From a virus, in IMG/VR virus record IMGVR_UViG_3300036791_000692, positions 1 to 36,149 of that record: 36,149 nt of DNA. One strand, written 5' to 3'. Position numbers and translations under genes: made by a program. The notes beneath the pieces are model-generated. The model saw only the letters and a program-made list of their open reading frames with translations, was not told where the DNA came from and searched no databases. Shown here one piece after another: positions 29,517 to 35,987 of this stretch; the stretch's first letter is position 1; each line of letters begins with the position of its first letter.

Positions 29517-29963
29517 ATGCACCCTGACGCTGAGCCCCGCTGGATGTCGATCGCGCTGGCGGCCGAGGAGACCGGCGTGACCGAGCGGTCGATGCGCGCC
29601 TGGCAGCGCGCCGGGCTGATCCCGGTGCGGCACGTGGGGCACCGCGTGCTGGTCGACGCGACGGAGGTCGCGCGGCTGCTGCCGGGGCTGCCGAGGCACC
29701 GCCACCAGCCGCTGATGCGGGGGCTGGCTGGACCGCCGCCGCCGGCGGGGCTGGTGGTGAGCTGGCCCGAGGTCGAGCTGCTGCTCGGGGCGCTGCGCGA
29801 CGCTGCGGAGATGCGGGCGGCGCTGTGGGCTGCGCTCGGCGGCGAGCTGTCGGCGGACGCGAACATGGACCGGGCGGCGCGGTACGCGCTGCTGTGCGCG
29901 CGGCTGAGCATCGCGCGGGACCGGTGGGCGCTGGCGGCGGCGTCCGCGGCGGTGACCTCGTGA
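29517..29963 (+). CDS. MerR/excisionase-type HTH protein
   Basis: 148 aa from ATG 29517, with GGAGG at 29507-29511; an in-frame ATG at 29505 overlaps that site. The N-terminus holds a HTH_17-type winged helix (SIALAAEETGVTERSMRAWQRAGLIPVRHVGHRVLVDATEVARLL). A Pro-rich linker leads to a helical C-domain (WPEVELLLGALRDAAEMRAALWAALG, DRAARYALLCARLSIARDRWALAAAS). Such proteins act as excisionases or regulators. If it is the recombination directionality factor, it lies far from int, as in many serine-integrase phages. Confidence 0.7.
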   Translation: MHPDAEPRWMSIALAAEETGVTERSMRAWQRAGLIPVRHVGHRVLVDATEVARLLPGLPRHRHQPLMRGLAGPPPPAGLVVSWPEVELLLGALRDAAEMRAALWAALGGELSADANMDRAARYALLCARLSIARDRWALAAASAAVTS

Positions 29964-30334
29964 ACGGGTTCACCTGCCCGCGCTGCGGGCGCACGAGCTG
30001 GCTCCCCGACGACGTGCTGTCGGGGTACTGCGGGGCGTGCCATGACTGGACCGGGACCGCTGACCTGCGGCGGCTGCGGTTCCGGATCTACATCGAGCAG
30101 GTGCTCAAGGACGAGCGGTGGGTCAGCCTGGACGGCGACTTCCCGCAGCGGGCGGCGTGGGTCGGCGTGCGGCACAACGCGCTCGCGGCGGCGGCTGATG
30201 GTGCGGGGCTGCGGTGGCACGTCGAGGTCTACGACCCCGGCAGGCACCCGGCGTTCGCGTACGCGCGTTTCGGGACGGACCCCGACGCGATGCAGTGTCC
30301 GATTCAGATCGATACACGGGAGGACCAACCATGA
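29960..30334 (+). CDS. Small zinc-ribbon-like hypothetical protein
   Basis: 124 aa from GTG 29960 (GTGA overlap). The start FTCPRCGRTSWLPDDVLSGYCGACHDWTG has CxxC and CxxC spaced as in a zinc ribbon. The rest is alpha-beta (RFRIYIEQVLKDERWVSLDG, WVGVRHNALAAAADGAGLRWHVEVYDP). The zinc-ribbon start is common in small actinophage early proteins. No defined function. Ends four bases into the next gene (ATGA). Confidence 0.7.
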   Translation: MNGFTCPRCGRTSWLPDDVLSGYCGACHDWTGTADLRRLRFRIYIEQVLKDERWVSLDGDFPQRAAWVGVRHNALAAAADGAGLRWHVEVYDPGRHPAFAYARFGTDPDAMQCPIQIDTREDQP

Positions 30335-30690
30335 TCACCTGCGAAGTCGTGTTCGGGCGCCTCGGCCCCGACGAGATCGCGACGGTCAACGTGTGCGCCG
30401 GGTGCGGGGGCACCGGGCAGCGCGGCGGCGGCGACGCCGCAGACACCCCGGTGGCGTGCGCGCCGTGCAACCAGAGCGGGCGGGTGCAGCAGGCGGGGTA
30501 CGCGTACGCCAGCGCGGACGAGGTCCAGGTCGGCGACGTCGTCGGCACCCCGGCGTCGGAGTGGCGCGGCGCGGGCGAGGGCACGGTGGTGCGGGTCGGC
30601 AGCACGTACACCGGGCAGATGAAGTACCTGACCGGGGTGGTGCTGCCCGCAGCGCAGCGCCCCGAGATGTCGGGGGAGGTTCCGTCGTGA
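30331..30690 (+). CDS. DnaJ-type zinc-finger-like hypothetical protein
   Basis: 119 aa from ATG 30331 with a GGGAGG site upstream. The middle has VCAGCGGTGQRG and CAPCNQSGRV, a CxxCxGxG pair like the DnaJ central zinc finger. It is followed by a beta-type segment (DEVQVGDVVGTPASEWRGAGEGTVVRVGSTYTGQMKYLTGVVL). It may bind nucleic acid or a protein partner. Tightly coupled to both neighbours (ATGA, GTGA). Function unknown. Confidence 0.65.
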   Translation: MITCEVVFGRLGPDEIATVNVCAGCGGTGQRGGGDAADTPVACAPCNQSGRVQQAGYAYASADEVQVGDVVGTPASEWRGAGEGTVVRVGSTYTGQMKYLTGVVLPAAQRPEMSGEVPS

Positions 30691-31136
30691 CCACGGTGAA
30701 GCTGATGGGGGCGCTGCCCGGCGGCGACAACAACGGCGCATCGGCGATCGGCGCGGACCTGGTCCGCGACCCGAAGCGGCTGCACCCGATGATCGTGATC
30801 GTTGACTGCAGGCGCGTGGCGACCGACAACGACACCGGCGAGCAGACCGCGACCGTGCGGGTTCGGCGTATCGAGGCGCTGCTGCGCGAAGACCTGCCCG
30901 CTGCGGAGCGCCTGCTGCGGCGCGCCCTGGAATTCCGCACCGGCAAGGCGGTGCTGCCGCTGGAGCTCGAAGACGAGATCAACGCTGCGTTTCAGCAGCT
31001 CGACTTCGATTCGCTAGCCGAGGTAGACGAGGCCGGCGGCGGCGCTGATCAGCCAAGCGAAGACGATCGCGGCGACAGCGACGACGACGGCGAGGGCGGC
31101 TGCGAACAGGACCCACCGGATAGCGATGACGATTGA
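30687..31136 (+). CDS. Hypothetical early protein with acidic tail
   Basis: 149 aa from GTG 30687. The first 110 residues look structured (KLMGALPGGDNNGASAIGADLV, HPMIVIVDCRRVATDNDTGEQTATVRVRRIEALL, LLRRALEFRTGKAVLPLELEDEINAAFQQLDFDS) and resemble a hypothetical protein common in actinophage early regions, from memory. The last 37 residues are almost all Asp/Glu/Gly. That tail is complementary to a hydrophobic minus-strand frame (31014-31196), so its reality, or that of the antisense frame, is uncertain. It is the last gene of the early operon. Confidence 0.65.
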   Translation: MTTVKLMGALPGGDNNGASAIGADLVRDPKRLHPMIVIVDCRRVATDNDTGEQTATVRVRRIEALLREDLPAAERLLRRALEFRTGKAVLPLELEDEINAAFQQLDFDSLAEVDEAGGGADQPSEDDRGDSDDDGEGGCEQDPPDSDDD

Positions 31137-31154
31137 TCTCACGGGGCGTACGCT
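31126..31154 (+). promoter_or_regulatory. Candidate promoter ATGACG-17-TACGCT
   Basis: ATGACG at 31126-31131 and TACGCT at 31149-31154 are 17 bases apart at the end of the early operon. They share the TGACG core and spacing with the promoters at 18815 and 19854. The unit would drive the small gene at 31248 and perhaps the methyltransferases. A similar TACGCT occurs at 31743-31748 without a good -35 (GTGTCC at 31720-31725). Confidence 0.4.
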
Positions 31155-31247
31155 AGCAAGCGCCACCAGCAGGCACCCGAGGCCGGGCGCGGTCACCCGC
31201 TATGTGTCCCGGCCTGGCCTCGGGTTCGATCGGACGGGGGTCCGCGC

Positions 31248-31640
31248 ATGGCTAGGCGCTCGGGGACGGTCAGCCGCAGCGAGCTGTCGCGGCGGGGCAG
31301 GCGCGAGCCCGGCCTGCCTGCGGCGGGCACGTGGGGGAACGCGAATTACGCGTACCCGCGCGGCGCTGGCGCTGACCGGGGCCAGCGCCCCTCGTACCCG
31401 ATCAGCCCGTCGCACGTGCACGGGTCACGTTCCCGCGCGGCCCGCAGGGACACCGCCGGGTCGCTGTCGACGGTTGACCGGGCGCTGCGGGCGCGTTACG
31501 GGTCGGTGCCTGCCGCGCTCGCTGCGGCTAGCCGCGTCGGTGCCGGGCCAGGCGGCCGGGCCGGCGCGGGTGCAGGACGCCGGGCGGCGGCCCCCGCCCG
31601 GCACGGCGGGATCGTGCCGCAGCGGGCAGCAGCCCGCTAA
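31248..31640 (+). CDS. Hypothetical basic protein
   Basis: 130 aa from ATG 31248, preceded by a G-rich site. Very basic, with ARRSGTVSRSELSRRGRREPG at the N-terminus. The middle SYPISPSHVHGSRSRAARRDTAGSLSTVDRALRARYGSVPAAL resembles the YPI-x-HA-x-ALxR motif of small actinophage proteins of unknown function. The C-terminus is Ala/Gly/Arg low complexity. It could bind nucleic acid. Stands alone between the early operon and the methyltransferase genes. Confidence 0.55.
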   Translation: MARRSGTVSRSELSRRGRREPGLPAAGTWGNANYAYPRGAGADRGQRPSYPISPSHVHGSRSRAARRDTAGSLSTVDRALRARYGSVPAALAAASRVGAGPGGRAGAGAGRRAAAPARHGGIVPQRAAAR

Positions 31641-31826
31641 GGCGCGGCCCGCACGCCGTCACCGGTCACGGCGACTCGCGCGCCGGCCCGATCTGGCCGG
31701 TGACGGCACCGCAGGCCGCGTGTCCGCGTCACCGTGGCGGGGTACGCTGCTGTGCGGGGTACATCGGGGGGAAGAGCCCGGCCTGCCGTCCGCCGGGGGC
31801 CGGGCTTCACCGTGCCGGGGGCCGGC

Positions 31827-33035
31827 GTGGGCGCGCTGACGGGGTGCTCGCTGTTCGCCGGGATCGGGGGCTTCGACCTGGCGATGGGGCGCGCGGGCAT
31901 CAGCGTCCGCGCCGCCGTGGAGATCGACACGGCGTGCCGGGGGGTGCTGGCCCGGCGGTTCCCCGGGACGGCGCTGCTCGGTGACGTCGGGGAGGTGAGC
32001 GCCGGTGACCTACGAGCAGCCGGGTTTGTTCCCGGCCGAGGAATTGTCTGCGCTGGCTGGCCGTGCCAGGGCAACTCGGTTGCCGGGCGTCGCGGCGGCC
32101 TGGCTGACGCACGAACGGGACTGTGGGGGCACGTCGTGCGACTCCTGGCTGCGACACGTGCCCGCTGGTTCGTTGGCGAGAATGTGCCGGGGCTCTTTGA
32201 GGTCAACGACGGCGCTGACTTCGGGCGGGTGCTCGCCGACCTGGATGCGCTCGGGTATGGCGTGGCGTGGCGCGTTCTGGATGCTCAATGGTTCGGAGTC
32301 CCGCAGCGGCGGCGGCGGGTGTTCCTTGTCGGATGTCTTGGAGACGGGACCGCACCTGTCGCGGTACTGCTTGAGCCCGAGGGCGGCGTCGGGCATTCTG
32401 CGCCGGGCCGCACGCCGGGGGCGCGTCCTGCCGGCGGACCTGACGGCGGCGCTGACGGGGCTGGCGGGCAGCGGGACATCGCCTACCCGGTGACCGCGCA
32501 CGACGCGAAGGGCAGCGACGGGACCGCGTCGAGCGGGGTGATCCTGGCGCCTGCGCCGGTGTCGACGCTGCAGGGCGGCGGGCGGCGCGGGTACCGCGTC
32601 GACGCGGAGGGCGCGGCGGGCGGGCAGCTCGTGGTGCAGCCGCTGGCGCTGCGCGGCCGCGAGGGCGGCACCATGCTTGAGGCCGGGGCACCGGGCGATC
32701 CGATGTTCACGGTGCGGGCGCGGTCGGGGTCGTGCTCGTACCCGATGATCGCGGCGGCCCGTCGGCTGGCGCACACGCTGACCGCCGAGGGCGCGGACGC
32801 GAGCGAGGACGGGTCGGGGCGAGGTACCCCGCTGGCGGTTAGCGGGCAGGTGGTGCGGCGGCTGACGCCGCTTGAGTGCGAGCGGCTGCAGGGCTTCCCC
32901 GACGGGTGGACGGCGGGCCAGTCGGACACCGCCCGGTACCGGCAGCTCGGCAACGCGGTGGCGGTGCCGGTCGCTGAGTGGGTGCTGGCGCGGCTGGCTG
33001 CGTACGAGCAGGGCGGCGGCGCGCCGTGGCGGTGA
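31827..33035 (+). CDS. DNA cytosine-5 methyltransferase
   Basis: 402 aa counted from GTG 31827; earlier in-frame GTGs at 31734, 31752 and 31812 are possible. All key C5 motifs are present: I, SLFAGIGGFDLAM; IV, CAGWPCQGNS with catalytic Cys80; VI, VGENVPGLF; VIII, QRRRRVFLVG; a long Gly-rich target recognition region; IX, LECERLQGFPDGWT; X, RYRQLGNAVAVPV. It methylates C at carbon 5 in a target that cannot be read from the sequence. No cognate restriction enzyme is nearby, so it is probably an orphan protecting phage DNA. A second ORF overlaps it (32005-32493). Its stop overlaps the next methyltransferase. Confidence 0.95.
   Translation: MGALTGCSLFAGIGGFDLAMGRAGISVRAAVEIDTACRGVLARRFPGTALLGDVGEVSAGDLRAAGFVPGRGIVCAGWPCQGNSVAGRRGGLADARTGLWGHVVRLLAATRARWFVGENVPGLFEVNDGADFGRVLADLDALGYGVAWRVLDAQWFGVPQRRRRVFLVGCLGDGTAPVAVLLEPEGGVGHSAPGRTPGARPAGGPDGGADGAGGQRDIAYPVTAHDAKGSDGTASSGVILAPAPVSTLQGGGRRGYRVDAEGAAGGQLVVQPLALRGREGGTMLEAGAPGDPMFTVRARSGSCSYPMIAAARRLAHTLTAEGADASEDGSGRGTPLAVSGQVVRRLTPLECERLQGFPDGWTAGQSDTARYRQLGNAVAVPVAEWVLARLAAYEQGGGAPWR
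32005..32493 (+). CDS. Overprinted ORF inside the C5 methyltransferase gene
   Basis: 162 aa in the +1 frame relative to the methyltransferase. GTG 32005 is preceded by a near-perfect Shine-Dalgarno GGAGGTGA at 31991-31998, six bases away. The protein has CSLSDVLETG, then RYCLSPRAASGILRRAARRGRVLPADLTAAL. From memory this resembles a recurring group of phage hypothetical proteins (C-SLS-x-LET, LSPxACxGILRRAxxRGxxLP). The DNA is the same as motif VIII and the following methyltransferase region. It may be a real second product or a by-product of conserved codons. Confidence 0.45.
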   Translation: MTYEQPGLFPAEELSALAGRARATRLPGVAAAWLTHERDCGGTSCDSWLRHVPAGSLARMCRGSLRSTTALTSGGCSPTWMRSGMAWRGAFWMLNGSESRSGGGGCSLSDVLETGPHLSRYCLSPRAASGILRRAARRGRVLPADLTAALTGLAGSGTSPTR

Positions 33036-34189
33036 CCTGGACGGGCACCCGCGAGGAGCCGCTGTCGTCGCTGCAGCCGTTTCCCGGCAACGCGCGCCGC
33101 GGCGACGTGACCGCGATACGCGCGAGCATCCGCCGGTTCGGGCAGTACCGGGCGGTGGTGGTGCGCGACGCTGGCGATGGCGGGCTGGTGGTGCTGGCGG
33201 GCAACCACACGGTCGCGGCGCTGGCCGCCGAGGGGCACAGCGCCGCGCGGTGCGAGGTGATCGTGTGCAGCGACGACGAGGCACGGCGCATCAACCTGGC
33301 TGATAACCGGCTGGCTGAGCTGGGCACCTACGACGACGGCGACCTGGCTGTGCTGCTGCAGGGGCTTGACGGGGACTTCGCCGGCACGGGGTGGGGGCAG
33401 TGCGACCTCGACGCGCTGCTCGGCGGTGGTGGCCCAGGTGGGCGCGGTGACCCCGACGAGGTGCCCGAGCCGCCGCCGGTGCCGGTGACGCGGCCTGGCG
33501 ATCTGTGGCAGCTCGGCCCGCACCTGCTGCTGTGCGGCGACGGCACCAGCGCGGCCGACGTCGCGCGGGTAACCGGCGCGCTGCCCGGCGTCGGCATGGT
33601 GTACACCGACCCGCCGTACGGGATCAGCATCGTGCGCGGCGACGGGAAGCTCGGCAAGGGGCACGGGTACCGGCCGGTGGCCGGCGACGACAGCACCGAC
33701 GCGGCGCGCGACGCGTTCCGGCTGCTGTCTGCGGCGTACCCGGCGGCGCGGCACGTGTGGTGGGGCGGCAACCACTACGCGGGGGCTGCTGCGCTGCCCG
33801 ATGCGTCCTGCTGGCTGGTGTGGGACAAGGAGAACGGGGACCGTACGTTCGCTGACTGCGAGCTGGCGTGGACGTCCCATCCCGGCGCGGTGCGGATGTT
33901 CCGGCACATGTGGCACGGGGCGCGCGCGTCGGAGCAGGGCAGGCGGCTGCACCCGAACCAGAAGCCGGTCGCGCTCCACGAGTGGGCATTCGGCGTGATC
34001 GACCCGCAGGGCCAGCGCTCGCAGGTGCTCGACGTGTTCGGCGGGTCGGGGTCGACCCTGATCGCGGCGCAGCGCACCGGGCGAACGGCTGCGCTGGTCG
34101 AGCTGGACCCGGCGTACTGCGACGTCATCTGCGCGCGCTTCGAGGCGTACGCAGGTACCACGCGCGTTCTGGCAAGCACGCGCGGATAG
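33026..34189 (+). CDS. ParB-domain DNA methyltransferase (DPPY type, likely N6-adenine)
   Basis: 387 aa from GTG 33026 (or GTG 33032), overlapping the C5 enzyme by ten bases. The first 170 residues are a close relative of the 15374-16693 protein: NARRGDVTAIRASIRRFGQYR, VVLAGNHTVAALAAEGH, DDEARRINLADNR and VPVTRPGDLWQLG. The catalytic half differs: motif IV TDPPYGIS at about 194-201, a shorter recognition region (HVWWGGNHYAG, CWLVWDKENGDRTFADCELAWTS, HPNQKPVALHEW) and motif I DVFGGSGST. IV-before-I order is beta class, and DPPY usually means N6-adenine. The first 29 bases of the two genes are identical. Confidence 0.92.
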   Translation: MAVTWTGTREEPLSSLQPFPGNARRGDVTAIRASIRRFGQYRAVVVRDAGDGGLVVLAGNHTVAALAAEGHSAARCEVIVCSDDEARRINLADNRLAELGTYDDGDLAVLLQGLDGDFAGTGWGQCDLDALLGGGGPGGRGDPDEVPEPPPVPVTRPGDLWQLGPHLLLCGDGTSAADVARVTGALPGVGMVYTDPPYGISIVRGDGKLGKGHGYRPVAGDDSTDAARDAFRLLSAAYPAARHVWWGGNHYAGAAALPDASCWLVWDKENGDRTFADCELAWTSHPGAVRMFRHMWHGARASEQGRRLHPNQKPVALHEWAFGVIDPQGQRSQVLDVFGGSGSTLIAAQRTGRTAALVELDPAYCDVICARFEAYAGTTRVLASTRG

Positions 34190-34313
34190 TGACCGCCGCG
34201 CACCCGAAAGTTGTTCTAAAAACTGTCGTGATCTGGCTATATCCACGCAGATGGTCGAGCTAATGTCTGTGCATGGCCGCAAACGAGGCCAGCCCCGATG
34301 AAAGGACACACCC
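34190..34313 (+). promoter_or_regulatory. AT-richer intergenic region with promoter-like sequence
   Basis: 124 bases between the methyltransferase and the next gene, clearly lower in GC at 34205-34245. TTGTTC at 34211-34216 and TATATC at 34238-34243 are promoter-like, but the 21-base spacing is long; alternatives with better spacing have poorer hexamers. It ends with AAAGGA seven bases before the next ATG. Probably an independent promoter for the following gene. Confidence 0.35.
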
Positions 34314-34748
34314 ATGGCACCCCGCGCGAAGACCCCCGCCACGCCCGCCGCCGACGCCGCAGCCGCGACCGACGCAGCAGCCACCACCACCACCACCGAT
34401 GGCGCTGCGCCCACCGAGGGCGCTGCCACCGAGGCGGCAGGCGCGACCATCCCGGTGCGCCTGACCATCGTGGTGCAGGTGGACCCCGCCAAGTGGACGA
34501 TGCCCGAGGCACCTGCCGCGCTCGACACCGCCAAGCTGCTGGCGGCGCTGACCGAGCAGGGCATCGCTGCCGAGCTGGCGCAGACGATGGTGGACGCCGC
34601 TGCGAAGGCGGCGCAGCCTAAGACCGACGGCAACACCGCAGTGCGCGCCGCCATGCGCGCTCACATGCTGGCCACCCTGCGCGCCGACGCGACGATGGTG
34701 GCGGCGGGCGCGACCATCACCGAGACGCAGCGCGCCGGCAAGGAGTAG
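34314..34748 (+). CDS. Hypothetical protein with Ala/Thr-rich N-terminus
   Basis: 144 aa, ATG 34314 with AAAGGA at 34301-34306. About 45 residues of Ala/Thr/Pro low complexity precede a small domain: IPVRLTIVVQVDPAKWTMPEAP, LLAALTEQGIAAELAQTMVDAAAKAAQPKTDGNTAVRAAMRAHMLATLRADATMVAAG. No membrane segment. It is bounded by an AT-rich promoter region and a strong hairpin terminator, so it is an autonomous unit. Function unknown. Confidence 0.65.
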   Translation: MAPRAKTPATPAADAAAATDAAATTTTTDGAAPTEGAATEAAGATIPVRLTIVVQVDPAKWTMPEAPAALDTAKLLAALTEQGIAAELAQTMVDAAAKAAQPKTDGNTAVRAAMRAHMLATLRADATMVAAGATITETQRAGKE

Positions 34749-34758
34749 CACCAGCGCG

Positions 34759-34789
34759 CAGGGGCCGGGCGCACAGCCCGGCCCCTGCT
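34759..34789. terminator. Strong hairpin terminator
   Basis: A perfect 13-base stem (GCAGGGGCCGGGC at 34759-34771 with its complement at 34777-34789) and five-base loop, ten bases after the stop at 34748. There is no U tract. The stem shares GCAGGGGCCGG with the next terminator at 35424. Confidence 0.8.
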
Positions 34790-34829
34790 GCTTCGCACAC
34801 GCACACCCCACCCCCGTAAGGAGCCCCCC

Positions 34830-35402
34830 ATGAACCGCAACATCCCCGATTGGGCAGCCGACGAGGTCGCCGCGATCCTCGACACCCTGCTCGCCGACGA
34901 GCACAACGACATGGGCGTGATCGACACCACTAGCGGCGGCGGGGCCAGCCCCGCCGGGGTCGCCGAGATACACGCGCGCTGGCGGGTGCTGCACGACCTG
35001 CTGCGCGGCAAGCGCGTGCCGCTGTGGCAGACCAACGCCACCTACGCCGACATCACCATGAACGGCAGGCTCGAACTGGACCCGCCAGCCGACCCCGACG
35101 GCGAGCACGAGGATTACCTCGCCGCAGCGCAGGCCGCATCGCGCGCGATTTTCCACGCGTGGCGGGCAGGCACCATCACGACCGAGGAGCTGGCGGGCGA
35201 GGTGATGCGCCTGATCGCCGACGACCAGGCCAGCGGGCAAGTGCCGCAGCGGATCACCGGGTGGGCGGACCTGCACACCCACGTCGACGCGAACACCTAC
35301 GGGCTTGAGGTGCTCGGCATGCACAGCCCTAGCGGCGCCGACCCGCTGTGGAAGGTCGAGGAGCTGTGCGACAGGTGGCTGCGCGAGGCAGCGCAGGGCT
35401 AG
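34830..35402 (+). CDS. Hypothetical protein between two hairpins
   Basis: 190 aa, ATG 34830 with AAGGAG at 34818-34823. Acidic and helical: PDWAADEVAAILDTLLADEHNDMGVID, GVAEIHARWRVLHDLLRG, DYLAAAQAASRAIFHAWRAGTITTEELAGEVMRLIADDQ, DPLWKVEELCDRWLREAAQG. No recognised domain, signal or membrane segment. It is insulated by terminators on both sides, so it resembles a cargo gene expressed on its own. Confidence 0.7.
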   Translation: MNRNIPDWAADEVAAILDTLLADEHNDMGVIDTTSGGGASPAGVAEIHARWRVLHDLLRGKRVPLWQTNATYADITMNGRLELDPPADPDGEHEDYLAAAQAASRAIFHAWRAGTITTEELAGEVMRLIADDQASGQVPQRITGWADLHTHVDANTYGLEVLGMHSPSGADPLWKVEELCDRWLREAAQG

Positions 35403-35423
35403 CCAGCAGCGCGACACAGCCAC

Positions 35424-35462
35424 CAGCAGGGGCCGGCGGGACATACCCGCCGGCCCCTGCTG
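35424..35462. terminator. Strong 17-bp hairpin terminator
   Basis: A perfect 17-base stem (CAGCAGGGGCCGGCGGG at 35424-35440 and its complement at 35446-35462) with loop ACATA, 21 bases after the preceding stop codon. Its core sequence matches the terminator at 34759-34789. Confidence 0.85.
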
Positions 35463-35476
35463 CGTTCTGCCTGCCA

Positions 35477-35558
35477 GCGCCGCGCAGGGGGCAGCGCGGC
35501 GCGTAACGCGAATCGCTACACGGCGCAGCCCGCCCGGTGTTGGAACCGGGCGGGCTGC
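35477..35558. terminator. Two further hairpins in the noncoding stretch before HNH
   Basis: A nine-base stem (GCGCCGCGC at 35477-35485, complement at 35494-35502) and a 14-base stem (GCAGCCCGCCCGGT at 35525-35538, complement at 35545-35558, loop GTTGGA). They lie in the 267-base gap between the cargo-like gene and the HNH gene. They may act as terminators or as DNA structures near the packaging end. The second is not a tRNA. Confidence 0.55.
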
Positions 35559-35669
35559 AGTGGCCACACGTCAGAGCGACCAGCCCCCATGCTAGGCCGC
35601 TGCCCCGACGTACCATGCGGGCATGACACAACGTCACTACCCGGCGACGCATCGTGGGCGCGGCTGACC

Positions 35670-35987
35670 GTGCCGCTGGTGCGCGCCTGCAGCCGCCCGT
35701 GGTGCCCCGAGTACGCCGGGCACGGCGGCTACTGCGCGCAGCACCAGCCCCCGCCGCGCCCCGGCGGGCAGCCGATGCCGCCCGGCTGGACATCGGCGCG
35801 CGCCGCAGCGCTGCGCCGCGACGGGCACCGCTGCACCCGCTGCGCAGCCCCGGCGGCCGAGGTGCACCACCTGCAGTCCCGCGCCGACGGCGGCGGCAAC
35901 GAGCTGGCCAACCTGACCTCGCTGTGCACCCCCTGCCACCAGGCCGCCACCCTGCAGGCAGCGCGCGCCCGGCGGCGGCTCCCCTAG
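35670..35987 (+). CDS. HNH endonuclease
   Basis: 105 aa from GTG 35670; ATG 35589 in the same frame would add 27 residues, and no start has a good ribosome binding site. The N-terminus has Cys pairs (RACSRPWCPEYAGHGGYCAQH). Then HNH: RRDGHRCTRCAAPAAEVHHLQSRADGGGNELANLTSLCTPCHQAAT, with the HH pair, the N of NLTSLC, and CTPCH. HNH proteins beside P27 terminases help cleave DNA at cos sites during packaging in HK97-like phages. If the window is circular, this gene precedes terS directly, which fits. Confidence 0.88.
   Translation: MPLVRACSRPWCPEYAGHGGYCAQHQPPPRPGGQPMPPGWTSARAAALRRDGHRCTRCAAPAAEVHHLQSRADGGGNELANLTSLCTPCHQAATLQAARARRRLP

Noticed and set aside
31215-31250. tRNA-like GGGTTCGATC
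   Set aside because: No acceptor stem or anticodon arm can be formed around it.
32483-34654. 723-codon minus-strand ORF opposite the methyltransferases
   Set aside because: Opposite two genes with complete catalytic motifs; low-complexity antisense sequence.
35525-35558. Hairpin considered as part of a tRNA or small RNA gene
   Set aside because: A single long stem with a six-base loop; no cloverleaf and no promoter.
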